Part shown: one piece after another, positions 27,401 to 39,239 of the stretch
Numbering within the stretch: the stretch's first letter is position 1
Layout: each line of letters begins with the position of its first letter
From: Ascaris suum
Lineage: Eukaryota > Nematoda > Chromadorea > Rhabditida > Ascarididae
DNA: 64,000 nt
Assembly (NCBI GenBank): GCA_013433145.1
Contig: CM024189.1
Span: 62,001 to 126,000, forward strand
Reading direction: 5' to 3'
The notes under the pieces: model-generated
Database searches by the model: none
What the model saw: the letters and a program-made list of their open reading frames with translations, nothing else
What the model was told of the DNA's origin: nothing
Program-made: the position numbers and the translations under genes

Positions 27401-30400
27401 GGTCACTGTTTTGCGAGACGGACGCTCGAATGCTAATCACCTTTCAAGTGCGAGTGGCGTACTGATTGGATGAGCTGCACGTACTTCTGCGTTGCTGTGA
27501 ATAGGCGCAATGTTTCAACTTACATATTATAATATAGTAACTTGTGAAGTCACAGTAGCGCATGGAGTATGTCGTTCTAGTAGCATTTTCGGCATATTCA
27601 TTAGAACAATTCCTCTTATGTTTCATTCAGCGCAGCTGGCAACTACTATTTTCTTTGATCACTGCAGACCACAACTAATGCGAAAGTGATTATTGTTGTG
27701 GTTGCAAAAGAATAATTTTAGCTTCACAAATGAGGTCTTGGGTATGGCGGGCGACGATCTGACACCCTCGTTGAAAGTTTATGAAAGTTTCCTGATCGAG
27801 AAAATTGCTCACAAGTTGTTTATCTTGTTGTAGGCATAATTCCGTTGTGATCTTAATTGCATTATGTTGGCTTTCATTTCCGAACTACTAAACTCACAGT
27901 TCTACTAAGCTCATTAACTAATAAGTTTTAAAGGTTTTCCCGGACGAAGTTTCGAACAAACGCATAGTGGAAGAGGGATTAAACTCTTTGTTTTACAGTG
28001 ACAACGAGCAAATGATGCGCTAAAACGCAGACTGTAGAGCTTTAAAGCGAACGCGATATTTCTGTGAAATATTTTTCGACTTTTTTCAGGTTCAGTGGTA
28101 ACAGAATGGGAGTCCTTACTTTTGGCCACTTTTCTTAGAATTAACGGCTAATGTGATCACTCTAGGTGTGCTCAGAGGGAAAATTTGTATAATTTTTGGC
28201 TTTCGACAACTTAGAATGCTTTAGGCATGTTTTAGGTATTGGATGGAGCAGAAGGGGCATACGTTGGATGGATATGCTTTTTGTAGAACAGTAGTGAAGT
28301 GATGAGCAGTGTGGAGTGGGAGAAGCAGGCAAATTATTTGCACACGTTAGCACTTCACGCTAGATTATGTAGACATTGTTGATTCACGCAGTTATCGTTG
28401 GGAGATCGGGAGGTTAGACCCTTAGTTCTTTTGGCTTTTTGCTGTTTTCTCGTTTGTCAGTGTATTCACTTCAGAGGTTTTTTTTTTTGCAGATTGTGTC
28501 CAATTTTTCAAGTGTCGAACGTTGTGGGCACAAACTTAGATCTTCTCAAGGCGTTTCTCAATCTTATCCCATTGCGACGCTCCCTGTCTCTTGATAGTCC
28601 AGCTGAATTCCAAGTTGACGACGTATACTGGGTTGACGGTGTCGGCACCGTTGTCTCAGGCACATGCTTGGCTGGTCAGCTGTCTTTTACTTCTTTGTCT
28701 GTCCTTAGTAGCTGCTTCATTGGCCCCCCCCCCCCCCCCCCATTGTAGTCTTTACGTAGCCAAATGTTGGCAGCCATTCAAACTAATCAGATTTTGGATT
28801 TTCCACTTCTTAAGGTATATTGCAGATTGTGATGAATTTTGTTTTGCGAACGATGTTAGAATAGCTTCATGTAGAACTTCACTGACTGCGAAACCGAATG
28901 CCACAACAGGGAAACGTTTTTATAATATGTGAGGAGCCAGTACTCGGGTACAATATAATTGTTTCGTCAGGCAGACGTTAGAAAGATGTCACACTGCAGG
29001 CCACTTGCAACTAAAGAAGCCTGCGCTGGGCAAGAATACGCATTTGAGATGATATCGGATCGCTGAGAACGAGCTGTGTCGTGAGAAGTGTGAATGCTTT
29101 CAGTCAGTTATGTTTTCAGCAAATAAGCAATGTTTGTTGAGGTACGATTGCTTTGAACGATACGATGATGATTGGACCAAATGCAAGCGGTGAGTTCGTA
29201 CCCATCCCCATCAAATCGATTCATCGTAAGCGAATGCCTGTGTCGAAGATTCGATGTGGACAGACAGCATCATTTGCAATCAGGTTGATGCTTGTTATGC
29301 GCATATGATATCGTTTTCTCTTTCACCGGTAATAAAAGCTGGATGCTGTATTACGAGCACTTGTGAAATGTTAGTTAGTGATACGAACAAGATGAAGCTG
29401 TTAAATTGCTTTTTTATATGTCAACTTGTCGCTAAATCTAGCCGAGCTGTCGTCGAAATGTGGCCTCCAGCGGTCACATTCGTACAACGGTGAAATCTGA
29501 TGCATGGAAAATAGATACATTTGTAGAATGTTATTGCTGTAATGGCGTAGTTTTAGTGGCTGCAGTTTAGGATGCAAATTCCTAGCATTTGGCAGGATGG
29601 TACGATTTTTTATAATCGAGGTAGGCGATCCGACAGGACATCTACGGATTAATTCGGCTGTTTCTAAGTCGTTAGCTCTAACTACAACTTCTGGGATTCA
29701 AATTCCTCGCTGCTATTTCTTGTGCGTTCGGTATCTCTCGTTCGGGCTGCCAAAAATTTATTGCCTCATCCTTTTTCACCACACAGCAACAGATGTGGGC
29801 TTGAGGGGCAGCGGAGGAGGGGGTAAACAGTAGTGGATTCCATTTATGGTTTATGAGACTCGACAGTCGCGTTCATTTGTGATCTTTTCAGGAAGTTCAA
29901 TAAGAAAGAGGTTCGCAAGGGGATGGTACTCGTATCTCCGTTATTGAAACCGCGCGCTTCGCTGCAGTTCGATGCAGAGGTGCTCGTTCTTCACCATCCA
30001 ACGACGATAGCAAGAAACTACCAGGCAATGGGTGAGAAATTTTATTTTTTGTTGTTGCGCTTTTCTTCTTTGCAAAAGGTTTGTTGAGTGCTCCTTCTGT
30101 GACGCATACGAACGTCGTCACAATCGATGGTCAGCCTCCTACAGGATTATTCGTCTATATCATCGCCACAGTTGGGAGAAATTTTGTTTTGAATAACTGT
30201 TATCTTTCCTTTCCATGGCCGTTGGTGAATGTTCGCTGTACTTCATTTACAGACAGTTTCTAGATCTGAAAGGGATGTCGCCATTTGGAGTTCTTTTTTC
30301 TCCGTCGGAAGCAATCGTGCAGTCTGTTACTGACTAGAACAGTGTGGAAAAGCAGGTGACGGAAGGCGTGAAGGCATGCCGTTTTCCGTTTCTAGTTATT

Positions 30401-33400
30401 TTTTACCGATTGCCGATGAAGTAGCATTGCAATGCGTGGGTTGCTGCCAGATGCGTTTTCAAGCATTGTGATAAACTTTCTTTCCGTAATCTTCGTTACA
30501 CTGTTGAAAAATGATAGCGCTTGTGCGTAGTGGGTTTCGTAACGATATAACTCTGGCTGTGGAGGTTATAGTTTATGGTGCTCGTTGTTTTTTATGAGGT
30601 TTTTTGTAAGGTGGTATTGACGGTTTGTTTTTGTATTAACAAACCAGCTTCCAAACTACTCTGTTCAAGGATATTGCGTATAACAACTTATCTTTGAGAA
30701 TTTGTTGGGCCGAAATACCCGCTTGGATGTTGTGCGCTTGTATGGTGGTTGCGGTGTTATGTCCGACCCGCCGGAAATCGCTGCAAAGGTCAGCTGGTGG
30801 TCGTCTGTACTTATAAAGCGTCTTGCTCCGCTTTCGTAGTAGAGAAGTGTGAAGCTTTCGTGGAAACAAGCGTAACAGTGTGATTTTAGAACACAGGGGA
30901 AAGGGGAAGCGGGTTGTCTCAAGCACTGTGAGCATCGTGAGGAGCTCAGATCTTGACAACGTCCGATATGCATTTAGGCTCGTGGGGGCGTTCTGTTTGC
31001 GATTCTGCTTGCACCTTTCGTCCTCCTAAGTATAAATGGAAATACGAGGAACTTTGCATTCATTCTTCTGCGCAGAGCAGAGAAAGGCATGAACCGACGG
31101 GGATTTCTTTTCTAAGTGGAATTTGTTGCGTAGTGGTGAGTATCTTGCCATCATTGAGCTACTGATGGCCTCTGTTTCTCTAGAAAGTTCTGAAAGTATC
31201 CACGTTCCAGACCTCACAACTTGTTACCGGCGGAACTTTTCCCTTCGAATGCTCTCTGTCGACACGGAATTTTTAACTTGTGCCACTTCTGAAACTTCTG
31301 AGACTTTTATTGCGCACCCACTTTTTACCGCAGTAACGTTATTGAAGATCCGGTAACTTTTTTTCCGGCTTGTGCTTTTTTTCCCTCAAATGCTCTCAGC
31401 CGATGTATTTTAATTATTCCTTTTTGGTCAGTATGATTAAGCCAGACGGATAAGTTCCTACGATGCACTTTCTATTCTACTCTAGATTGCTAGTTTTTCT
31501 CGATTTATAATTATTTTTTGTTCAGTTCGTTCAGTCGCGATCACAAAGTTATTGTTTTGATTAACAGAACGTGCACATGTTGTGTGAGCGTCAGGTAGGT
31601 GAGTAAAAGCTTACGTCATGAAAGTGTGCTGCAGTAATCGAGGTGTCACCTCGTCACATGGCAGTAATGTTGCCATCATCGAATTTATGCCTTCACCAGT
31701 GCGCAGATCTCCTATTTTCCGCTATGAAAGCCAGCCACTTGACTTTGAACTCGTCGTTTTGGGAACTACTGATATTTCCCCTTAAGAAAATATTGTGATC
31801 GAAGGCTCGTTTACATTCATTATATCAAATGTGGTGAAATTTGCACATTAGTTACTGCGATCAACACGGCCCTGCTTAATGCGCGGGTAAGGAAACGTTG
31901 GAAGATTAGAAGAATTCGAAAAGTCGTTGCCAAATTCCCTCGGGATTTTCAGCACGTGATTGCTCTGAATGGTTCTTTAAAAACACAGAATTTTTAGTCT
32001 CATCGATGGTTTTAGCATAGCTGCTGCATTGGAAATATATGAGCTTGATTTATATTTTTGTAAGTACATATTAAATACTCAACAAGAGAAACATATTGTG
32101 ATGCCCTAACGTATTCATCTTTTCTATCCTTTATTTCTTTCTGGATTTCTTTTTTTTACAGGAACCTTCTACTTCACTTCGTAAAACGGATATCCACATA
32201 TGATGTGGTCGGTTCATAGACCGGCTTTTTATTATTTATTTGCAGTGCATGTGGCATCAATCAGACAAACAGCGACGATTATACAGATGACGAAGGAAGT
32301 ATTGCGTACAGGTGATCGTGACCTGGTCACGTTCAGGTTTATCAGAAACCCAGAGTATATCAGAGTTGGCTCGAGAATGGTATTTCGCGAGGGGAGGACG
32401 AAAGCAGTTGGAACAGTAACCAAGGTGTATCCACATATGCCAGCCGGTGCGACGAAGCAGAATCGATCAAAACATGCTAAGCAAAAAGGTTGCTGTTTGA
32501 TGTTGCGTTTGCGGTGCTGTTGTTTTGCCTCACACGGTAGTTTTGAGGAATTTAGCCGTGCACGCCCGCAGTTCGTCGTTCATTTCTCGTATGCAAATGA
32601 GACGGGTAGCAGTTATTTTGAGAGAGGCGTTGTTGCGGCACTGTATTTTTTCTCATTTGGTGCTGAGTAGGAGGGGAATCACTAGTAGCATCCTCAAAAA
32701 GAGCTCTAGAAGCGCCCAAGTTTTGAAGAAAATTCTAAGAAGTTTGTCTGTGAATTGAACATCGCTTTCGAATGCGATGGCAATGCAAGGCTTCAGGAAT
32801 GATGCTACCATGTTCGCAGATTAGTGGAAATTTTCCTCCTTAGAACTATTGCGGGTGAGCGTATTGAGGTTGTGCGCGAGTGGGCAAGCTATCCCCAAAC
32901 ATTTGGATTGGCGAAAGAATTTGTGATTTATTGGCGTATAGGCAGTTTGTTTCAGAGTTGCTACTCTTCAGTTGGTGCCGGCAATTTCTGTACTCGAGCT
33001 TGCTAGGTACGATGATATATGTATTTGATAATGTTTGCAGTTCTGTATGTCAGTATCATTGGCGCGTTCACTTTTAGATGGGCACCATTCAAAGCAAACC
33101 TACGCGAGTATCGAGAAGGAGCGCAATGCCAGCGGTCATTAAACCGTTACATTTCTGCCGAATTCCTTCTTTGCAATACGTCTCTCGATTTAACCGTCGT
33201 TGTGTTCGCCGCGTTTCGCTGTTCGTTTTAAGTCATTTAAGCAGTAAAAAGAGTTCATTGAATGTTCTAATCAACTAATGCATCAATCAATATCTTCCCA
33301 CTTCCTTTCTTCACCCGACAGGAGTAGTTCTTCAGTAATAAAATTGATCGGGAGGTTTCGTTACTCCAACATGATGGAACCTGCCTGTCAAAATTTTCAT

Positions 33401-34554
33401 TCATTTATTTTTCGAGGCCGCTTGTGGAGGGAGGGGGAGGGGGAGGGGGGGAGACGGTGTGGTTGATCGAAGCAGCGCTAATTGTTATAGAATTTTGATC
33501 TTCCACCCGTGTGTGCCTCCACTACACCCTCATTAGTGGTATGAAGGTCAGTGATATAGTGGGCTATTGGGGCTACAAGGCAACAGGGGAGGCATTTGGC
33601 AGAAGCAGAATGGATCCACAGATAAACAGAGCAACGTCAAGGATGTGCATCTAAGCGTGAGGCTTGCTTCGGCTACTCAGTTTTTGCATGAATCTGTCTC
33701 TGAGCCATGACGTCCAGTTCGAATAATACGCGTCCATTTCTTTGCTCATGTTTCTTTCTCCTCTCTGAAAGAAAGTAATTGCTGTCCGCTTGACATTCAC
33801 GTTCCACTATTTACCTCTTTTGCTTTTTAGCTTACCAACATCTTCAGTCTGGGTCAATTCTAGTCTCTCTCTTAACCGGGCCATAGTTTACTCATTTGTA
33901 TATTTCCCCCGGTGAATTCCTCTCTCTACCGTGGACGATATGTAGGGCAGGTCTCGAAGAAGGTCGCAATCGAGCTTGCCGACACTCTTAGGTGTCCTGC
34001 ATTCATTCATGTCGTTCTTTGCACGGCTGTATGTTTTCCATCTTATTCTTGTTGAAAAGCTACCACTCTTGATTTTGCCTATGTAAACAGAGGGAAATAA
34101 GAAGAGATGAGTTCACTAGAATTCCCTTATGTGGTTGATGCGTTTGGCGTTTATTTAGGTGTGGTGTGAAAACTTTCGAGGCCAGGAAAACATTCCATCG
34201 CGAAACTAGAGGTGAAGAGCTTGGCGGTGTTATAGATGTCGAACTGAATTGTGGGTGCATAAGTTTTCCATCGAGCGCCTTCCCTGTTTCTTAAGTCACT
34301 GCGTGGCGTAGTAATTGTTGAACAGCGTTTACGTAGCTATAAGAATATACAAGGCTGCAAGCTTAGGTGATTGCAGCAGGGAAGCTTTGTTCAATCTTCA
34401 GCACCTACGTTGCAGATCATCACATGAATGGGACGGATTGATTGCCCGTTCCTATAGCTATGGAGTGCAGTCTGACGATAGAGCTGAGGAAGGAGGGGAG
34501 ATGCGACTAAATTTTATCCCTTTTGCAGGAGCGGAAAATCCCGACTTTCACTAG
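12438..34554 (+). CDS. GTP-binding protein 1/2-like translational GTPase (frame interrupted twice)
   Basis: EF-Tu/eEF1A-like GTPase of the GTPBP1/GTPBP2 family, cytosolic and linked in animals to mRNA surveillance and ribosome rescue (family knowledge). Exons: 12452-12546 (inferred: [18 protein letters not shown]...), 15168-15316 ([13 protein letters not shown]...), 17597-17757, 20705-20817 (G1, GNVDAGKST), 24635-24778 ([15 protein letters not shown]), 25684-25779 (G3, DLAGHEKY), 26673-26786 (G4, TKIDM), 27176-27299, 28493-28674 (CPIFQVSNV, then GVGTVVSGT), 29142-29283 (IHRKRMPV...CGQTASFA), 29892-30031, 32246-32488 ([19 protein letters not shown]) and 34529-34554 (AENPDFH, stop). That is about 576 residues, slightly shorter than vertebrate GTPBP1. 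Phases agree throughout except that exon 24635-24778 lacks one base after SVG (near 24677) and the 27299/28493 junction is one base short. An alternative start is ATG 15040 with exon 15040-15316. The first exon and the last 8 codons are the least certain. Introns hold no other recognised gene. Confidence 0.85.
16338..16391. repeat. Direct repeat, 20 bp, 34-bp period (intronic)
   Basis: GTTTGTACTTGACCGTAATC occurs at 16338-16357 and again at 16372-16391 within an intron of the GTPBP1-like gene. The two copies are identical and close together. The likely cause is local duplication. No function is evident. Confidence 0.75.
20705..20817 (+). CDS. P-loop (G1) exon of the GTPBP1-like gene
   Basis: The exon opens with [20 protein letters not shown] and continues through [26 protein letters not shown] is the G1 nucleotide-binding loop, with Lys and Ser/Thr in place for phosphate and magnesium contacts. 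The acceptor is TTTTTCAG and the donor GTGAGC. It ends on two bases (AG) completed by A from the next exon to give Arg. The tail (D-GRG-AR-KLFRHKHE) is the GTPBP1/2 hallmark that separates this family from eEF1A and EF-Tu. Confidence 0.93.
24635..24778 (+). pseudogene. GTPBP1-like exon with a one-base frameshift
   Basis: The exon begins (R)[14 protein letters not shown] in frame. After GTG GGA (24672-24677) the family expects Asn-Asp-Ile-Leu-Gly-Phe, but the sequence reads ATGATATTCTCGG, one A short of AATGATATT. From 24680 on, the +1 frame gives [20 protein letters not shown] and then NLDWV, the conserved continuation, and the donor before GTATTT is then in phase with the next exon. The uncorrected frame runs out of the family sequence and stops in the next exon's surroundings. 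Everything around it is intact, so an assembly or sequencing error in the AAA run is as likely as a real mutation. Confidence 0.85.
28724..28741 (+). repeat. Poly-C run, 18 bases
   Basis: An uninterrupted run of about 18 C, 49 bases after the donor of the exon ending at 28674. Such runs are rare in this AT-rich sequence and prone to length errors, which matters for any local frame-based reading. Confidence 0.9.
33426..33452 (+). other. G-rich tract with quadruplex-forming potential
   Basis: Within the last intron of the GTPBP1-like gene the plus strand reads GGAGGGAGGGGGAGGGGGAGGGGGGG-like sequence. It has at least four runs of three or more G separated by single A, the classical intramolecular G-quadruplex pattern. 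On the transcribed gene this would be in the pre-mRNA sense strand, so it could form an RNA quadruplex near the terminal exon. Confidence 0.75.
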
Positions 34555-35952
34555 TACTAGCTCTGGTATTTACGCACTTCTGGGTACTCAGACCAAGCCT
34601 GCACTGGTCATCTTGTGTAGTGTATGCACTAAATTCCTTAACTTCGCTCATCGCTCACCTCTACCCCATATTCCGCTTACTCTTCCGAGAGTCGCTTGCT
34701 GTGCGTTCCGCTTAGTTTCATAGTTTACCAGAAAATAATGGAAGTAAGAGATAGTGCCTTCGTGTTTTAATTTACCATTTGCTTACGCAGATTCACAACA
34801 AATCGTTTCTGTTTAACGCAGAGCGGTGTGAAATGTATGCAATTTTTTCATGTTCAGGTATCTGTAAGTCCATAAATCCTTTCACAGTTGATGGATCGGC
34901 GTGGTTACTGAGCTGTTTGGTGAGCTTGTGGTGCGCATTTCACGTGCAGAATTTTCTGGCACCATCATCATTCATTCTCGGGTTGTAACTGCGGGATAGA
35001 CAGGAAGACATGCATACAAAACGCGCACGCACATCTCTCATTCGCTGTATCTTCATAGTTGGGTTAAAGTTGTCAGTAGGGTAGGGCGTTGGGTTCGAGG
35101 TGGCCGTAAGGAAGCGGTTGTGCTGTGATCTTCAGAACATGCATATCATTGACTTAGCCATTTTTTTCTTCGAATGCCATTTTTGTATATCCTTCATGTA
35201 AAGAAATCCTTCGAAGAATCTGAAACCTTATGAAACATCCCAGGGAAGAAACCTTTGACAGTATGGAGTGGAAGGTAAACAACAGCTTGCTCTAAAGGGA
35301 TTCTGTTTAGCTTGTTTCGGTGCTGCAATCCGCGCGCGAGCTTCTTGTATGGATCGAGAACGCTGCTTGGCATTTCTTCTGACATTCTCTAGTGAACGGC
35401 GCCAGTAGCAACTACTGTGATGTGACCCTCGAAGTAAGGAGCATAAATTCACTTCGCAGCCGATTCTGGTTTCTACCTTTTCCCTAGAAGAGAGACTACA
35501 GCAGGGACTCGATTCCACTTTCTTTCTGCCGTGAGCAATATTCGACCCCTTTTTTGAAGTCATTTTATTTTGCCGAGTCGCCTTTATCGCTAAACAAACC
35601 AGTTTTGTGTTACCTGAAGAGGTTCTTCATCTTCGGAATTGAAAACCACACGGCGATTCTCTAATAAACATCACGGCGAAGGTCCGAAAAATTTAGAGGA
35701 TAGGTGATTCAAAAGTACTCTATTTATCTGCAAATAAAACACTGAACATAAAAAGAAGGTATTGTTCGTTCCAGATCTTGACTTCTTTCAAGAGCGTATC
35801 CTTCTTTGGGACGAAACATCCATAGATTTTTCCTTTGCTTTTTTTGAGCTTGCTTGCAACGAGATCTAAAAAGCTCCGTTAGCAGACACCGGAATGCGTG
35901 ACACAAATCGCTGAGAACTCATGGCATCAAGAAAGGACACGACGGCGCACAG
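34555..35952. other. Intergenic stretch downstream of the GTPBP1-like gene
   Basis: No gene supported. No AATAAA close after the stop at 34554 was found. The first good ones on the plus strand are at about 35665 and 35735, over 1 kb further, so either the 3' UTR is long, a variant poly(A) signal is used, or the last exon is mis-placed. Minus-strand frames around 35.2-35.9 kb look mildly protein-like but lack convincing splice support. Confidence 0.35.
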
Positions 35953-36801
35953 TTAGGTTATTTTACAGTCGTTTTCTTGGTCGCTTGTTCCTTCAACAGC
36001 GCGGTTCCCGTGCGCTCTCACTCTCAGTGACAGATGCTTCGTTCTGCGAATGAGACTGTTTGAACGCTGTAGTGATGTCATTTCCTCGTCATTCGTGTGT
36101 CGCTCAAGTGGTAGCTTCTTTTCACACGCACCTTTAACCTGCAATCCACCAATGCAGTTTTTCGATTCTGGTGGACTGAATTCATGGAATGTCATGCAAA
36201 GTGTAAAGATGCCCAAATGTTCCAGCTTTCCGAAGCTACTGACCTTGTCCAGCTCGCTATATGCGCGTATTCATAGGCCGAGGCGGTTACCTAGTGGCCA
36301 GCTACGCTGGTTGGAAATGCAGCTGTTTTAGGTGATGAGTACACAGATGCACGCGTGGCAGAAATTTTTTCTTTCTTTAGTTGGTCAGACGGTATATAAA
36401 GTCACCGTTCTTCATTCTTCATGTATATTTCAGCGGTGCCAGCACTGACTTGTTTTGCTACCTTATAAACTATAGCACTTTTCACAGCGGATCTTGTAAG
36501 AGGAGTCTTTTAACGTTCAGCTCCACAAAAATCACCCATAACTGAGGCTATAGAACGTCAAGCGACTAACCCTTAGTGAGCGATTTCGTTTCAGCTCCAT
36601 ATCAGGCATCGGCGTAACAAGTGAAGAAGAAGACGGCCAAGAAAGTTGACACTTACTATCCAGTGGGTCCTGGTCACTACCATGAGTGGAGCTCTCCAAA
36701 CCTCCGGCATGCACCTGGTAGCAAATGAAATTTTCTAAGGAGGTGATTTGGAACATAATAATTTTTTTACCTTGATATACTACTGTCTTCGCAGATGACA
36801 T
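35953..36801 (-). CDS. Tentative two-exon gene fragment, product unrecognised
   Basis: Minus-strand segment 36801-36657 starts at an ATG (MSSAKTVVYQGKKIIMFQIT...) and ends ...THGSDQDPLD plus one base before a strong GTAAGT donor. Segment 36167-35953 follows a CCACCAG acceptor, supplies the missing two bases and runs SKNCIGGLQVKGACEKKLPL... to a stop after QENDCKIT. Joined length is 119 codons plus stop. The second part has a basic, serine-rich stretch (SLQRSNSLIRRTKHLSLRVR), the kind of sequence seen in cytoplasmic regulatory tails (inference). A 36-nt GTAAAA...CCTTAG segment inside the first exon could be read as a tiny in-frame intron. No family match; it could be the 3' end of a larger gene or chance. 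Confidence 0.28.
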
Positions 36802-39239
36802 GTGGTTGTTACTGCACTTCTAGAACCTGTGCATTGGGATTGCCCCTCTAGTTTTTAGAGGATTGGAAATTAGCGTCGTCAAATAGCATACGAAGCAGCC
36901 AATCATACAGAGAAAATAAGTAACGTTCGTTGTACGCCATGCCGTCCACTCACTTCTTCCTCGTCGAAGCGCTGCCTAGGACAGTGGCTTACCTAGTGGA
37001 ACTTGGAACTTCGTTCGCATAAAGTATGGCAGCAGAAGGGTTGCCCACTGTCCCTTCATTACGACCCATCTGTAGGATGCGCGGGGGACACAATTGGCGG
37101 ACAGTCATTTGAAACCGCGGACCTGTAGACAGTTGATGGGCCGTGGCCAGTTCCTCCACGCGGGGGAGCGGATAGTGGAGGGCGGAGAAACTGGTATGCC
37201 TCTCCATACCCCATCAGCCTAAGATATCGCCGGCCTCCGTACACACTTTGGTTCAAAGTGAAACAGTTGGCTTTGTCCAACTTAGATGTCGGATTTCAAA
37301 CTGCTGAGATCGCCGCAAGGAAATGCAGTCCGGCCATCAACTAAGCTCACCTATGTTTAAGCGGCAGTCATCATATGCAGTAACATATGAAAGCTACTGT
37401 GTACCGCGAGTTGCAACGCAAGTTGTTTTCTGCGAGGAGTGGTGCAAAAAATTGCAGTAAATTATTGCTGACGGGACTACCATTTGTAATGCATGGCTTC
37501 ATGCTCTCGGGCGCATAGTTTTGATGCCCTGTGAGAGTTCATTTTAACCGTTCATCAGGGTATAAATACAGCCACTCACTAATCCGCAAAGCGAGATAAC
37601 ATTCGATTTTTCGAGCGATCGTTTACAGTAAACTCCAAATTGAAAAAAAAAAAGTAGACCGCATTATGATGGAAGGGATGACTCATAAGCCTCCACTTAG
37701 TATGTGCCTTCGTAAACAAGCGTTTCTGACAACGCACTATGGCGAGAAGCTCAGACTGCGTCGTAAGGGGCTTCGTACTTGGCCTACGCAGGTGCGTTTT
37801 AGAGGTATGTGCGATATCAATTTTAGATGGCGGATTGAACCTTTGAATCCAGAGGGTAGAAAAAAAATCATCTTCGTTATTTTGAAGAAGGCGTGATGGG
37901 GTGGGCAGATGGACAACAGCAAAGCTAAGTTTCCATCCCAAAAGTGGTTTTCTTAGCTCACCACCACCTCGATGTTCCGTATCTGCTTGATAACGCACGT
38001 GGTTACACTGCGTATGGATGGCTACGAAGGATCTCTTTCCGCACTTTCCATCGTACTACGTTCTAATGATGTTTGCCGCAAGAAAACACACCAAAGACCA
38101 CCCAACACTCAATATTTAAACCGGTCCCGCACTCTTCATCAATACCAGGAACACCTTACCCAAATGTTTGTAACAGCTCTTTAATTTTAAGAACTAACCG
38201 CACCACCGTCTTTCTTCCTGCTCCTACCCGTTTCGGTTGAAACAAATGAGACTACTATCAGATCCCACCGTAGGTACCCTTCACATCAACGTATAATCAT
38301 TCGCATGGTACCAATTCAACGACAGGCGCCGTTTCCGCATCCAGTGCTTCGCGGGAAATCCAGTTTTCATTTTACAGACCCTTGGGAATCGGAAATTTTT
38401 GACTGGAATCGTTCCGGCGGTGCGGTGGGAAACCGTGCGAATTAGAAATCACTGTAAATGGCTGCGCCGCGATCGGGAAGCAAAGCTCGGATCCCACTGA
38501 ATACCTCCGTAAAGAACGAGATAAAATGCAGCGAAAGTGCGAAATGGCTTGTTGTATGTGGATGGCATGATAGCAACGTCGCAGCATATGAATCATAACC
38601 AGGGCTTATATGTAATGACAATAACTTGTACTGCTGTTAAAATTCGCGCTTATTACAGAAACGAGATTCCATTTTTCCGACGTAGTTTTGCCGACAAAAG
38701 TACCAAAGAGGAAGGGCCAATCGACGTGGGTGCTGATTTGAGATGTGATGCCGGCTTTTATGCAACGACATGTTGCGTGATGGCGTTGAATTGCGGTTCA
38801 ATGCGTTGAGTTGCGCTTAACTGTACTTCTAATGCATGGAAAAGTGATGCGACAGGTAATTCTAATTGAAATTGGCGTTGAACATCCATTGGCAAACGAC
38901 ACGAGTACGAAGCACACTGCTGCCCAAAAGGACGACAATGAGCTCGCCGATTCACGCTATGTGGGCAACACCAACGAGTTGAGGGTTCGGTATGCTACGC
39001 GTTGGTGCTGCTGTCAGGACTGATGGTTACCGCATCAGTGCAGCCGGTTATCTCCTTACGGTTTGTCAACTTGGATAGAAGAAGTTATGGATGTTCCCTG
39101 TTGGACAAATTGAGTTCTCAGGGGTCTTCTGCAGTCTGCTAGTTTGCATTCTGAATACTTCTAGCATAAGGGGCACAGACAAAGTACGATCAATGCAGCC
39201 GCTCTATTTTTCGTCCGTCGGTTGATCAAACAGGTGTTC
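36802..39239. other. Intergenic stretch with a GC-rich block and possible dispersed repeats
   Basis: No gene supported. 36.95-37.33 kb is clearly richer in G+C than its surroundings (CGCGGGGGAC, CCACGCGGGGGAGCGG) and 38.38-38.52 kb contains another such patch (CGGCGGTGCGGTGGG). Both resemble inserted interspersed-repeat fragments in composition, but I cannot name the family or see terminal repeats. The 3' UTR of the minus-strand Ras-like gene should lie just below 39.24 kb. No AATAAA is visible there on the minus strand. Confidence 0.35.

Noticed and set aside
37579..37998. 139-codon minus-strand frame opposite a 76-codon plus-strand frame
   Set aside because: Both strands are open but neither shows a domain or splice sites; likely chance in low-complexity sequence.
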